This document shows, in pieces, positions 1-5,943 of a stretch of DNA of 5,943 nt. A program made the position numbers and the translations under genes. The notes beneath the pieces are model-generated. The model saw only the letters and a program-made list of their open reading frames with translations, made no database searches and was not told where the DNA came from. Positions within the stretch are counted from its first letter, which is position 1. Each line of letters opens with the position of its first letter. Where the stretch lies: positions 1 to 5,943 of the forward strand of contig DHJP01000182.1 of the NCBI GenBank assembly GCA_002404395.1. Reading direction: 5' to 3'. This DNA comes from Clostridiales bacterium UBA4717 (GTDB lineage Bacteria > Bacillota > Clostridia > Oscillospirales > CAG-272).

Positions 1-28
1 AGCCTTAACTATATCATACAAGTTATTC

Positions 29-730
29 ATGCCATATTACTACGGCTTTGATACTACTTATATCATACTTGTGCTCCCGGCGGTGCTCTTTGCATTGTGG
101 GCACAGTTCAATGTAAACTTCACATTCAACAAATACAGCAAAATCAACTCGGGAATGACCGGATATGAAAGCGCAAAAGCGATTCTTGACGCAAACGGTC
201 TGACAAACGTGCGAATTGAGCGCGTAAGCGGAAATCTTACCGACCACTTTGACCCGAGAAGCAATGTGATACGTCTGTCCGAGTCGGTATTTTCGTCAAC
301 AAGCGCCGCCGCAGTAGGCGTTGCGGCTCACGAAGCCGGCCACGCCGTACAGTACGCTGAAGATTATGCGCCGATAAAAGTGAGAAATGCCATAATACCC
401 ATAACGAATTTCGGTTCAAATCTGGCAATGCCGCTCATTCTGATCGGCATACTGCTCTCTTTCCCGACGCTTGCATATATAGGAGTGGCGGCATTCGGTC
501 TGTCCACACTCTTTCAGCTCATCACACTGCCGGTGGAGTTTAACGCCAGCCGCCGCGCAATGACGGCGCTTGAAGCAAACAGCCGTCTTAACGACGAACA
601 GACCCGTGCCGCAGGCAAGGTCCTGCGCGCCGCCGCGCTGACCTACGTTGCCGCATTGGCAGTATCGCTTGCAAATCTTTTGAGACTGCTCACGATCGTC
701 AGCTCTTCTGACCGTAAACGCAAAAGATGA
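29..730 (+). CDS. Membrane zinc metallopeptidase, YugP-like (Zn_peptidase_2 family)
   Basis: A 233-residue membrane protein with a zinc-protease motif. A hydrophobic N-terminal segment (about residues 9-28) is followed by a soluble stretch with HEAGH at 101-105, where the two His would bind zinc and the Glu would act in catalysis. Three more hydrophobic segments lie at about 131-147, 148-168 and 200-222, and the tail is very basic (DRKRKR). LPVEFNASRRA at 168-178 is the family's second conserved block, and its Glu170 is the likely third zinc ligand. Length and layout fit the YugP-like family, whose substrate is, to my knowledge, not established. The start at 29 gives the MPYYYGFD-type N-terminus expected for clostridial members, but no clear Shine-Dalgarno precedes it and the frame stays open to the window edge, so a longer form cannot be excluded. 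No in-frame ATG, GTG or TTG is visible upstream. The stop overlaps the rsmB start, implying one transcript. Confidence 0.9.
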   Translation: MPYYYGFDTTYIILVLPAVLFALWAQFNVNFTFNKYSKINSGMTGYESAKAILDANGLTNVRIERVSGNLTDHFDPRSNVIRLSESVFSSTSAAAVGVAAHEAGHAVQYAEDYAPIKVRNAIIPITNFGSNLAMPLILIGILLSFPTLAYIGVAAFGLSTLFQLITLPVEFNASRRAMTALEANSRLNDEQTRAAGKVLRAAALTYVAALAVSLANLLRLLTIVSSSDRKRKR

Positions 731-2196
731 ACGGCAATGTGAGCGGCGGGTCCAAAAGAGACCTGCATATTCAAAAGCCCGATGCGCGCGAAGCCGCTTT
801 CATGTCGCTTGACCGTTGCGAACGTCAAAAGCGTTATTCCTGCATCGAGGTAGATACCGTAATAAAAAAATATCGACTTGAAGGCGCCGAAAAAGGGCTT
901 TATGCCGCTTTGGTGTACGGAGTCACCGAAAGGCTGACCACGCTCGACTTTTTCCTGCGTTCGCTGTCGAAGACCGCGCTCGAAAAGCTTGATTCCGGCG
1001 TGCTGACCGCGCTGAGGTTAGCGCTTTATCAGATAATTTTTCTTACTAAGATCCCGCACAGTGCGGCCGTCAACGAAAGCGTCAAGCTTACAAAAAAACA
1101 CATATCGGCGGCAGCGGGCGGATATGTCAACGCACTTCTGCGTAACTTTCTGCGAGCTTTGCCCAACGCTTCGGCAAGTATGCCCGAAGTCTCAAAACTT
1201 GTCGCTCTGCCCGAATTCAAAGAACGCTTCGCGCAACTTGACAAATACGGAAAGCTGTCGGTAATATACGCCTTTCCGCCCGCCATGTGTGAATTTCTTT
1301 GCAATGCATACTCTGACGAACAAGCGATCAAAATAATGGAAAGTGAAAACGCCGCCGACTATCTGACGCTGAAAGTCAATACGCTTAAGACCACCGTCGA
1401 AGCGGTCACGGCGCGGCTTGAAGCGCTCGGACTTGATCCGCACCCGACCGCGCACGCCGAGGACGGTATAAAATTTACCCACGGCGCGCCGATCGCCGCA
1501 TTAAAGGAACTGTTTGATTCGGGTGAGATCTATGTGCAGGACGAGGCATCTCAGCTTGCGGTACGCGCGCTTGATCCCAAGCCCGGCGAGACCCTGCTCG
1601 ACGCCTGCTCATGCCCCGGCGGCAAAAGCTTTTCGACGGCAATATATATGCAGAACTGCGGCAGACTGTTATCCTGCGACCTGCACCGGAACAAGCTGTC
1701 GCTTGTGGAAAGCGGCGCCGCAAAGCTCGGCATCGGTATAATCACAACGCTTGAAGCGGACGGCTCGCGGTTCGATGAAAAGATCAGACGCTTCGCTCCC
1801 GGGGGCTTTGACCGCATACTTTGCGATGTTCCCTGCTCCGGGCTCGGCGTAGCCGGGAAAAAGCCCGAGATCAGATACAAAGATCCGGGCGATATATCAA
1901 GGCTTCCGGAGATACAGATGAAAATACTCGAAAACTGCTCGACCTACCTGAAAGACGGCGGCGTGCTCGTATATTCGACCTGTACGCTTAACCCGGAAGA
2001 GAATGAACACAATATAGAGCGTTTTCTTGCCGCCCACCCGGAGTTTACGCCATGCGACTTCAAACTCTCGCGCGCCTCTGACGAGCGGTACAACAGCAAG
2101 CGCGGAATGATAACACTTTTTCCGCATATACATGAAACAGACGGCTTCTTTATTTCAAAGCTCGTGAAATGTACAAGCCGGGATCCGGAGCAATAA
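727..2196 (+). CDS. rsmB: 16S rRNA (cytosine-967-C5) methyltransferase RsmB
   Basis: A 489-residue cytosolic SAM-dependent enzyme that methylates C5 of a cytosine in 16S rRNA (C967 in E. coli numbering). Residues of about 16-145 form the NusB-like RNA-binding domain typical of RsmB. A linker with KVNTLK (216-221) and a GEIYVQDEAS block (266-275) leads into the Rossmann methyltransferase domain. Visible motifs are the SAM-binding loop DACSCPGGKS (292-301), DVPCSGLG (367-374) and STCTLNPEENE (417-427). Cys419 is the expected nucleophile and Cys370 the Cys that helps release the product, by analogy with E. coli RsmB. GKKPEIRYK (377-385) is also family-typical. The NusB domain favours RsmB over other RNA m5C methyltransferases. 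The start ATG shares ATGA with the peptidase stop, and no strong Shine-Dalgarno precedes it, so translation is probably coupled. The first 17 or so residues look like a non-conserved extension. Length is slightly above the usual 430-450. Confidence 0.95.
   Translation: MNGNVSGGSKRDLHIQKPDAREAAFMSLDRCERQKRYSCIEVDTVIKKYRLEGAEKGLYAALVYGVTERLTTLDFFLRSLSKTALEKLDSGVLTALRLALYQIIFLTKIPHSAAVNESVKLTKKHISAAAGGYVNALLRNFLRALPNASASMPEVSKLVALPEFKERFAQLDKYGKLSVIYAFPPAMCEFLCNAYSDEQAIKIMESENAADYLTLKVNTLKTTVEAVTARLEALGLDPHPTAHAEDGIKFTHGAPIAALKELFDSGEIYVQDEASQLAVRALDPKPGETLLDACSCPGGKSFSTAIYMQNCGRLLSCDLHRNKLSLVESGAAKLGIGIITTLEADGSRFDEKIRRFAPGGFDRILCDVPCSGLGVAGKKPEIRYKDPGDISRLPEIQMKILENCSTYLKDGGVLVYSTCTLNPEENEHNIERFLAAHPEFTPCDFKLSRASDERYNSKRGMITLFPHIHETDGFFISKLVKCTSRDPEQ
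2187..2190 (+). promoter_or_regulatory. Ribosome binding site for rlmN
   Basis: GGAG lies six bases before the ATG at 2197, inside the last codons of rsmB. It supports that start over the in-frame ATG at 2236 (Met14), which has no purine-rich site before it even though the conserved part of RlmN begins near there. Confidence 0.6.
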
Positions 2197-3285
2197 ATGC
2201 TATCTGAAGAAAAGACGCACCCCGATATACTCTCAATGGACCTGTCGGAGCTTGAAAATTATCTCTCCGCCGAATTTGAGCTTCCCCGCTTCAGAGCAAA
2301 ACAGATATACAAATGGTTTTCCTGCGGCAAAGGCTTCGACGATATGACAAATCTTCCGCTTGAGCTGAGAAAAAAGCTTAAGGAGGAATGTTTCTGCTCG
2401 CTCGTCGAACCTGAGCAAAAACTTGTATCCGAGATTGACGGTACGATCAAATATCTGTACAGACTCTACGACGGCAACCATGTTGAAAGCGTCGTGATGC
2501 ATTATGAACACGGGACTACGATCTGCATTTCAAGCGAAGTCGGCTGTAATATGGGCTGCCGTTTCTGTGCTTCCGCAATAGGCGGCATGACCCGCCGGCT
2601 GCTTCCGGGAGAAATGCTCGGTCAAGTCGTCCGCTCAATCGCCGACGGCAATAAAATAAACGGAATAGTAATGATGGGCATAGGCGAGCCGCTTGACAAT
2701 TACGACAACGTAATAAAATTTTTAAAGCTCGTCAGCTCCGAGGACGGCGTGAACATCGGCGCAAGACATATATCGCTCTCCACCTGCGGCATTGTCGATA
2801 AGATCTACAAACTGTCGGAGGAAATGCTCGGCATAACACTGTCGATCTCCCTGCACGCTTCAAACGATGACGCGCGCTCGTCGATAATGCCGATAAACAA
2901 CAAATGGAAGATCGGCGAGCTTATGAAAGCCTGCAAACATTATTTCCTTACGACCGGACGGCGGATATCCTTTGAATATACGCTGATCTCCGGAAAGAAC
3001 GATTCCGAAAAGGATGCAAACGCCTTAGCGGACCTGTTCTACCGTACTTTCACCGAAAACGGCAAGCTTTTGCCTATGCATATAAATCTCATTCCGGTAA
3101 ACAAAGTACGAGAACGCGAATATACTCACGGCTCGCGCGAAAGCATACGCCGCTTTGAATCAACACTGTCAAATCGCGGAATAAATGCCACCGTGCGTCG
3201 GACGCTCGGACCGGATATCAACGCTTCATGCGGACAACTGCGAAAAAAACGTGAAAATATTATTGAAACCACCGAACTGCATTAA
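2197..3285 (+). CDS. rlmN: Dual-specificity 23S rRNA (A2503-C2)/tRNA (A37-C2) methyltransferase RlmN
   Basis: A 362-residue radical-SAM enzyme that adds a methyl group to C2 of adenine 2503 in 23S rRNA and, in studied members, adenine 37 of some tRNAs. The [4Fe-4S] cluster motif CX3CX2C is at Cys117, Cys121 and Cys124 (GCNMGCRFCAS). The resolving Cys of the family, which carries the transferred methyl, is Cys345 in ASCGQLR. Glu98 (HVESVVM), MMGIGEPLDNYD (159-170), the SLSTCG block (193-198), SISLHA (216-221) and LIPVN (298-302) are all family-typical. RRTLGPDINASCGQL near the end matches RlmN and not an obvious Cfr-type resistance enzyme, and the housekeeping context agrees. The N-terminal helical region (about 14-70) is the RNA-recognition domain. 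The gene starts immediately after the rsmB stop, so the two are almost certainly co-translated. Confidence 0.96.
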   Translation: MLSEEKTHPDILSMDLSELENYLSAEFELPRFRAKQIYKWFSCGKGFDDMTNLPLELRKKLKEECFCSLVEPEQKLVSEIDGTIKYLYRLYDGNHVESVVMHYEHGTTICISSEVGCNMGCRFCASAIGGMTRRLLPGEMLGQVVRSIADGNKINGIVMMGIGEPLDNYDNVIKFLKLVSSEDGVNIGARHISLSTCGIVDKIYKLSEEMLGITLSISLHASNDDARSSIMPINNKWKIGELMKACKHYFLTTGRRISFEYTLISGKNDSEKDANALADLFYRTFTENGKLLPMHINLIPVNKVREREYTHGSRESIRRFESTLSNRGINATVRRTLGPDINASCGQLRKKRENIIETTELH

Positions 3286-3304
3286 CCTCAAGGGCAGAAC
3301 AATG

Positions 3305-3313
3305 AAGGGAGTG
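3305..3313 (+). promoter_or_regulatory. Ribosome binding site for prpC
   Basis: AAGGGAGTG is a strong Shine-Dalgarno-like stretch in the 35-base gap between rlmN and the phosphatase gene. Its core ends about nine bases before the ATG at 3321. It supports that start over the out-of-frame ATG at 3302. No terminator hairpin is visible in this gap. Confidence 0.65.
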
Positions 3314-3320
3314 AATCGCA

Positions 3321-4100
3321 ATGATATATTACGGCTTGACCGATATCGGAAAAGTGCGTCAGACAAATCAGGACAGCTATGCGATAAAAAAGCTGTCTGA
3401 CGATGTGCTTGCAGCCATAGTATGCGACGGAATGGGCGGCGCACGCGGCGGCAATATCGCAAGCGAGACCGCAATACGCCATTTTCTCAAGAGCCTTGAA
3501 GACAAAAACGTGATCGATCCCGCCCGCGAAAAAAGTTTTTCCGACGAAGAGATAACCGCGGCTCTCGCACACGCCGTATACGATGCAAACGAAGCCGTCT
3601 ACCGGACCGCGATCGAAAACTCGGAGCTGTTCGGCATGGGCACCACTCTCGTGGCGTGCATAATCCATAAAAACAAGCTGTATGCGGCAAACGTCGGAGA
3701 CAGCCGCCTCTATATTGATTCGGGACGAAAGCTGACTCGGATATCTCACGACCACTCATATGTTCAGTTTTTGATCGACGTCGGCGACATTACGCCCGCC
3801 GAAGCCAAAACTCATCCTTACAGAAACCGAATAACCCGTGCAGTCGGAATACAACCGGATGTTGACAGCGATATCTTTACCGTGGAGCTTGAAAAATATC
3901 CGAAAGCCAAGATACTTCTCTGCTCCGACGGCCTTTGCGGACTCGTTGACGAACGCGATATACACCGTATCCTGTCCGCCGCAAAATTCGGAACGGATCC
4001 GGAGAGCCTTTGTCGGAGTCGTGCGGTCTCCCTAAAAGACGCCGCGCTGAAAAGCGGCGGCACAGACAACATAACCGTTGTGCTGATCGAAACCGAGTAA
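3321..4100 (+). CDS. prpC: PP2C-family protein serine/threonine phosphatase (PrpC/Stp type)
   Basis: A 259-residue, single-domain, cytosolic, metal-dependent (Mn/Mg) Ser/Thr phosphatase, close to the usual 245-260 length. Family motifs occur in order. Asp8, Arg13, Asn16 and Asp18 are in TDIGKVRQTNQDS. Asp36 and Gly37 are in VCDGMGG, followed by FGMGTT (104-109) and NVGDSR (124-129). HDHS (143-146) and RNRITRAVG (168-176) come next. Asp203 is in CSDG and Asp249 in GGTDNIT. Asp36, Asp203 and Asp249 are the expected metal-binding residues, and Arg13 the phosphate-contacting one. There is no signal peptide, membrane segment or extra domain. It sits directly upstream of the PASTA kinase gene, so it most likely reverses phosphorylation by that kinase and on the kinase's own activation loop, as B. 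subtilis PrpC does. All catalytic residues I can place are present, so it should be active. Confidence 0.95.
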   Translation: MIYYGLTDIGKVRQTNQDSYAIKKLSDDVLAAIVCDGMGGARGGNIASETAIRHFLKSLEDKNVIDPAREKSFSDEEITAALAHAVYDANEAVYRTAIENSELFGMGTTLVACIIHKNKLYAANVGDSRLYIDSGRKLTRISHDHSYVQFLIDVGDITPAEAKTHPYRNRITRAVGIQPDVDSDIFTVELEKYPKAKILLCSDGLCGLVDERDIHRILSAAKFGTDPESLCRSRAVSLKDAALKSGGTDNITVVLIETE

Positions 4101-4171
4101 AGCCGCATTTGCGCTCTTACATACCGGAACCCAAAAAGTATATGCCTTAATCGGCACGGAGAGTAAAACGT
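4101..4171 (+). promoter_or_regulatory. prpC-prkC intergenic region with a weak promoter candidate
   Basis: This is the longest gap in the window. It holds CTTACA at 4116-4121 and TATATG at 4139-4144, each four of six matches to sigma-A -35 and -10 elements, with a 17-base spacer. This could give the kinase gene its own start site near 4150. Matches this weak are common by chance in A+T-rich gaps. No terminator is visible. The only self-complementary element is CGCATTTGCG at 4104-4113, whose two-base loop makes a real hairpin unlikely. Confidence 0.2.
4158..4163 (+). promoter_or_regulatory. Ribosome binding site for prkC
   Basis: GGAGAG ends eight bases before the ATG at 4172, a near-ideal spacing. 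It supports the chosen start, which places the kinase fold a normal short distance from the N-terminus. Confidence 0.65.
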
Positions 4172-5905
4172 ATGGACGCTTTTGAAAAATATGTCGGTCA
4201 GGTATTCGACCGTCGCTATAAAATCAAAAAAATAATCGGGATCGGCGGAATGGCGGTAGTATTTGAAGCTTACGATATGCTGAAAAACCGTCCCGTCGCC
4301 GTAAAAATGCTCAAGGATGATATTGCCGGAGACGCACAGGCAGTCAAACGCTTTATAAACGAAAGCAAAGCGGTCGCTATGCTTTCTCATCCGAATATCG
4401 TCAGCATTTATGACGTATCGGTAAAAGACAATCTCAAATATATCGTTATGGAGCTGATCGAGGGGATCACGCTCAAAAACTATATGTCCAAAAAAGGCGC
4501 GCTTCCGTTCAAGGAAGTGGTCAGCATCTCGGAACAGATATTGCTTGCGCTTGAGCACGCTCATTCCAAGGGCATAGTGCACCGTGACATAAAGCCGCAG
4601 AATATCATGCTGCTCAAAGACGGTTCGATAAAAGTCGCGGACTTCGGGATCGCAAAGCTCCCAAACGCCGAGACCGTGACCATGACCGATAAAGCGATCG
4701 GTACGGTATACTATATCAGTCCGGAGCAGGCAAGCGCAAAGCCGATCGACTGCCGCAGCGACCTCTATTCGCTCGGCGCGGCGATGTACGAAATGTCAAC
4801 CGGCAAGCTGCCGTTTACCGCCGACAATCCGGTATCGGTAGCACTTATGCAGGTGAAATCCACGCCGAAGAATCCGCGCGAGATAAATCCTTCGATCCCC
4901 CGCGGACTTGAGCAGATAATACTGATAGCAATGGAGAAAAATCCGGCGCACCGCTTCCAGAGTGCCTCTCAGATGCTGAGACATCTGAGGCAGGTCAAAA
5001 GCAACCCGAAAGTCGTTTTTAAGGTGACCGAGCATACCGCAGATAACGAGGGGATCGTTACCCAGCGCGGCAGAGTTGACGGCAAAGGCGGAACGGGCGG
5101 CGGACGCCGCACCATGTTCCCGATAATCATGGGAATCACCGCCGCTTTTATAATCGTGGCGGCAGTAAGCGCGGTATCTATTCTTTCCGCGCTTGTAAGC
5201 GCCACCTCGAACAGCGACTCTATCACGGTCGATATTCCCGAACTTGTCGGAGCTACTTATACCGAAGATCTTGAGGCACAGCTCCGTAAAAACCACTATT
5301 CGATCGAGCTTAACTATGTTTTTGACAAGGATGCTTCGGTAAATACCATAATTTCACAGGATCCGAAATTCGGCGAAAAGCGCAAGGTGATACCCGGCAA
5401 ACAAAACTGCGCGCTTACGCTGACCGTCAGCCGCGGCGCGCAGACCATGACCCTGCCCGACTATACCTATCAGTATTATTATGAAGCGGAGATCGCCTTG
5501 AAGGCGCTCGGACTCATCCCCGAGCGGATATACACATATCATGATTATATTCCCGAAAGCTATGTTGTGGCAAGCGATCCTGCCCCCGGAAGTACGATAA
5601 AATACGGAGACACCGTAAAGCTGACCATAAGCAAAGGACAGGATTCGTCCGAATACACAGTGACCGTCCCCGATTTTTGCGAGAAAAGCGAAAATGCGGC
5701 AAAGCTTCTGATGCTTGACAACAGGCTGAAGCTCGGCGTCGTCGAATATGTCACCTCCGCCTCCGAAAAAGGTACTGTACTTTCGCAAAGCATAGCGCCA
5801 ATGTCAAAGGTGCCGCAGGGAACCAAGATAAACTTCAAGGTCAGCCTCGGCAGCGGCAGCAGCGCCGAGATCGCCGAAGAGGGACTGTTTGATGACATCG
5901 GATAA
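4172..5905 (+). CDS. prkC: PASTA-domain Ser/Thr protein kinase (PrkC/PknB/Stk1 type)
   Basis: A 577-residue single-pass membrane kinase. The cytoplasmic kinase domain (about 14-275) has the glycine loop GIGGMAVVFEA (23-33), Lys45 in VAVK, Glu64 in the C-helix, HRDIKPQN (137-144, catalytic Asp139), DFG (157-159), GTVYYISPEQ (177-186), Asp197 in SDLYSLG and Arg261. All residues needed for activity are present. The activation segment holds Thr168, Thr170, Thr172 and Thr178; a comparable Thr cluster is autophosphorylated in B. subtilis PrkC. A basic, glycine-rich linker (about 300-313) leads to one membrane helix (about 316-344). Outside lie three PASTA repeats at about 352-421, 424-489 and 495-560, then a short acidic tail. 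PASTA repeats bind muropeptides or lipid II, so this kinase should sense cell-wall state. Repeat 2 is unusually tyrosine-rich. The gene follows its likely phosphatase and overlaps rsgA. Confidence 0.96.
   Translation: MDAFEKYVGQVFDRRYKIKKIIGIGGMAVVFEAYDMLKNRPVAVKMLKDDIAGDAQAVKRFINESKAVAMLSHPNIVSIYDVSVKDNLKYIVMELIEGITLKNYMSKKGALPFKEVVSISEQILLALEHAHSKGIVHRDIKPQNIMLLKDGSIKVADFGIAKLPNAETVTMTDKAIGTVYYISPEQASAKPIDCRSDLYSLGAAMYEMSTGKLPFTADNPVSVALMQVKSTPKNPREINPSIPRGLEQIILIAMEKNPAHRFQSASQMLRHLRQVKSNPKVVFKVTEHTADNEGIVTQRGRVDGKGGTGGGRRTMFPIIMGITAAFIIVAAVSAVSILSALVSATSNSDSITVDIPELVGATYTEDLEAQLRKNHYSIELNYVFDKDASVNTIISQDPKFGEKRKVIPGKQNCALTLTVSRGAQTMTLPDYTYQYYYEAEIALKALGLIPERIYTYHDYIPESYVVASDPAPGSTIKYGDTVKLTISKGQDSSEYTVTVPDFCEKSENAAKLLMLDNRLKLGVVEYVTSASEKGTVLSQSIAPMSKVPQGTKINFKVSLGSGSSAEIAEEGLFDDIG
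5226..5852 (+). other. Three tandem PASTA repeats encoded in prkC
   Basis: Three repeats of about 66-70 residues form the extracellular part of the kinase. Each begins with a strand ending in a hydrophobic-Pro pair (DIPELVG, TLPDYTY, TVPDFCE), followed by a helix and a final strand (LTLTVSRG, KLTISKG, NFKVSLG). The repeats have diverged strongly from one another, so they are not a recent duplication at the DNA level. Boundaries are approximate and set by eye. Confidence 0.85.
5878..5883 (+). promoter_or_regulatory. Ribosome binding site for rsgA inside prkC
   Basis: AGAGGG ends eight bases before the ATG at 5892 and lies within the acidic C-terminal codons of the kinase. It decides the rsgA start. 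The later ATG at 5914 is out of frame with the conserved RsgA N-terminus. Confidence 0.6.
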
Positions 5906-5943
5906 AATTCTTCATGGAAAAATCGTCAAGGGTGTCGGCGGAA
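5892..5943 (+). CDS. rsgA: Small ribosomal subunit biogenesis GTPase RsgA (N-terminal fragment)
   Basis: Only the first 17 codons are in the window, reading MTSDKILHGKIVKGVGG and running off the edge. The GKIVKGVGG segment matches the first strand of the RsgA OB-fold domain, where Firmicute proteins typically begin with a short leader and then G-[KR]-I-[IV]-K-x-x-G-G. In B. subtilis the gene after prkC is rsgA (yloQ/cpgA), so position supports the call. RsgA is a circularly permuted GTPase that acts late in 30S subunit maturation. The start overlaps the 3' end of the kinase gene by 14 bases in the +1 frame, implying coupled translation. No GTPase motif is visible because the gene is cut off, so the identification rests on the short N-terminus and synteny. 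Confidence 0.82.
   Translation, partial: MTSDKILHGKIVKGVGG

Noticed and set aside
3243..3249. A run of seven A in the last codons of rlmN, phased as a possible -1 slippery site (A AAA AAA).
   Set aside because: A -1 shift reaches a TGA two codons later and only trims about ten residues after the conserved Cys345 block. No stimulatory hairpin or upstream Shine-Dalgarno is evident. It is simply the Lys-Lys codons.
2197..3285. Possible Cfr-type antibiotic resistance methyltransferase rather than RlmN.
   Set aside because: The motifs around the C-terminal Cys, the length and the housekeeping context next to rsmB and prpC all fit RlmN. Nothing suggests mobility.
3288..3755. A 155-codon minus-strand open frame opposite the phosphatase gene.
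   Set aside because: The + strand frame carries every PP2C motif in order. The antisense product has no recognisable domain.
4104..4113. CGCATTTGCG as a terminator stem after the phosphatase gene.
   Set aside because: The stem is four base pairs with a two-base loop and no T-tract follows. It cannot act as an intrinsic terminator.
3818..4582. A 254-codon open frame on the minus strand across the phosphatase-kinase junction.
   Set aside because: It lies opposite two strongly conserved genes. Its translation has no recognisable motif, is rich in His, Phe and Tyr as expected from antisense reading of this codon usage, and I saw no clear ribosome binding site for it. It is a shadow frame.
4796..5296. 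A 166-codon minus-strand open frame opposite the kinase linker and membrane segment.
   Set aside because: The + strand encodes the continuous kinase, membrane helix and PASTA layout. The antisense frame looks like a codon-bias shadow.

Overview
This window is a densely packed run of genes, all on the + strand, with about half G+C by eye. The gene order is zinc metallopeptidase, rsmB, rlmN, prpC, prkC, rsgA. The rsmB to rsgA part matches the yloM-yloN-prpC-prkC-yloQ order of Bacillus subtilis. The membrane zinc metallopeptidase directly before rsmB is, from general knowledge, the arrangement seen in many Clostridia. The kinase has PASTA repeats, so a Gram-positive-type Firmicute is most likely, probably an anaerobic clostridial lineage such as an uncultured Oscillospirales-like gut bacterium. 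The phylum-level call is fairly safe; the order is a guess.

Layout: bases 1-28 are probably the end of, or the gap after, an upstream gene that cannot be identified. Next come a membrane zinc peptidase (29-730), rsmB (727-2196, sharing ATGA with the peptidase) and rlmN (2197-3285, directly after the rsmB stop). A 35-base gap precedes the PP2C phosphatase gene (3321-4100), and a 71-base gap precedes the PASTA kinase gene (4172-5905). The first 17 codons of rsgA (5892 to the edge) overlap the end of the kinase gene by 14 bases. I saw no intrinsic terminator, tRNA, rRNA, CRISPR or mobile element. No gene-free stretch exceeds 71 bases.

The genes fall into two themes. RsmB and RlmN modify 16S rRNA and 23S rRNA/tRNA, and RsgA is a late 30S maturation GTPase. 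PrkC and PrpC are a membrane Ser/Thr kinase and its opposing phosphatase, which in B. subtilis link cell-wall state to growth, translation factors and RsgA (CpgA) itself. The short gaps and overlaps suggest co-transcription, with a weak possibility of an extra promoter before the kinase. The membrane peptidase has no known substrate here.

I did not find a previously undescribed system. This is a conserved housekeeping cluster, and the findings are modest departures in individual proteins and questions about coupling and regulation.
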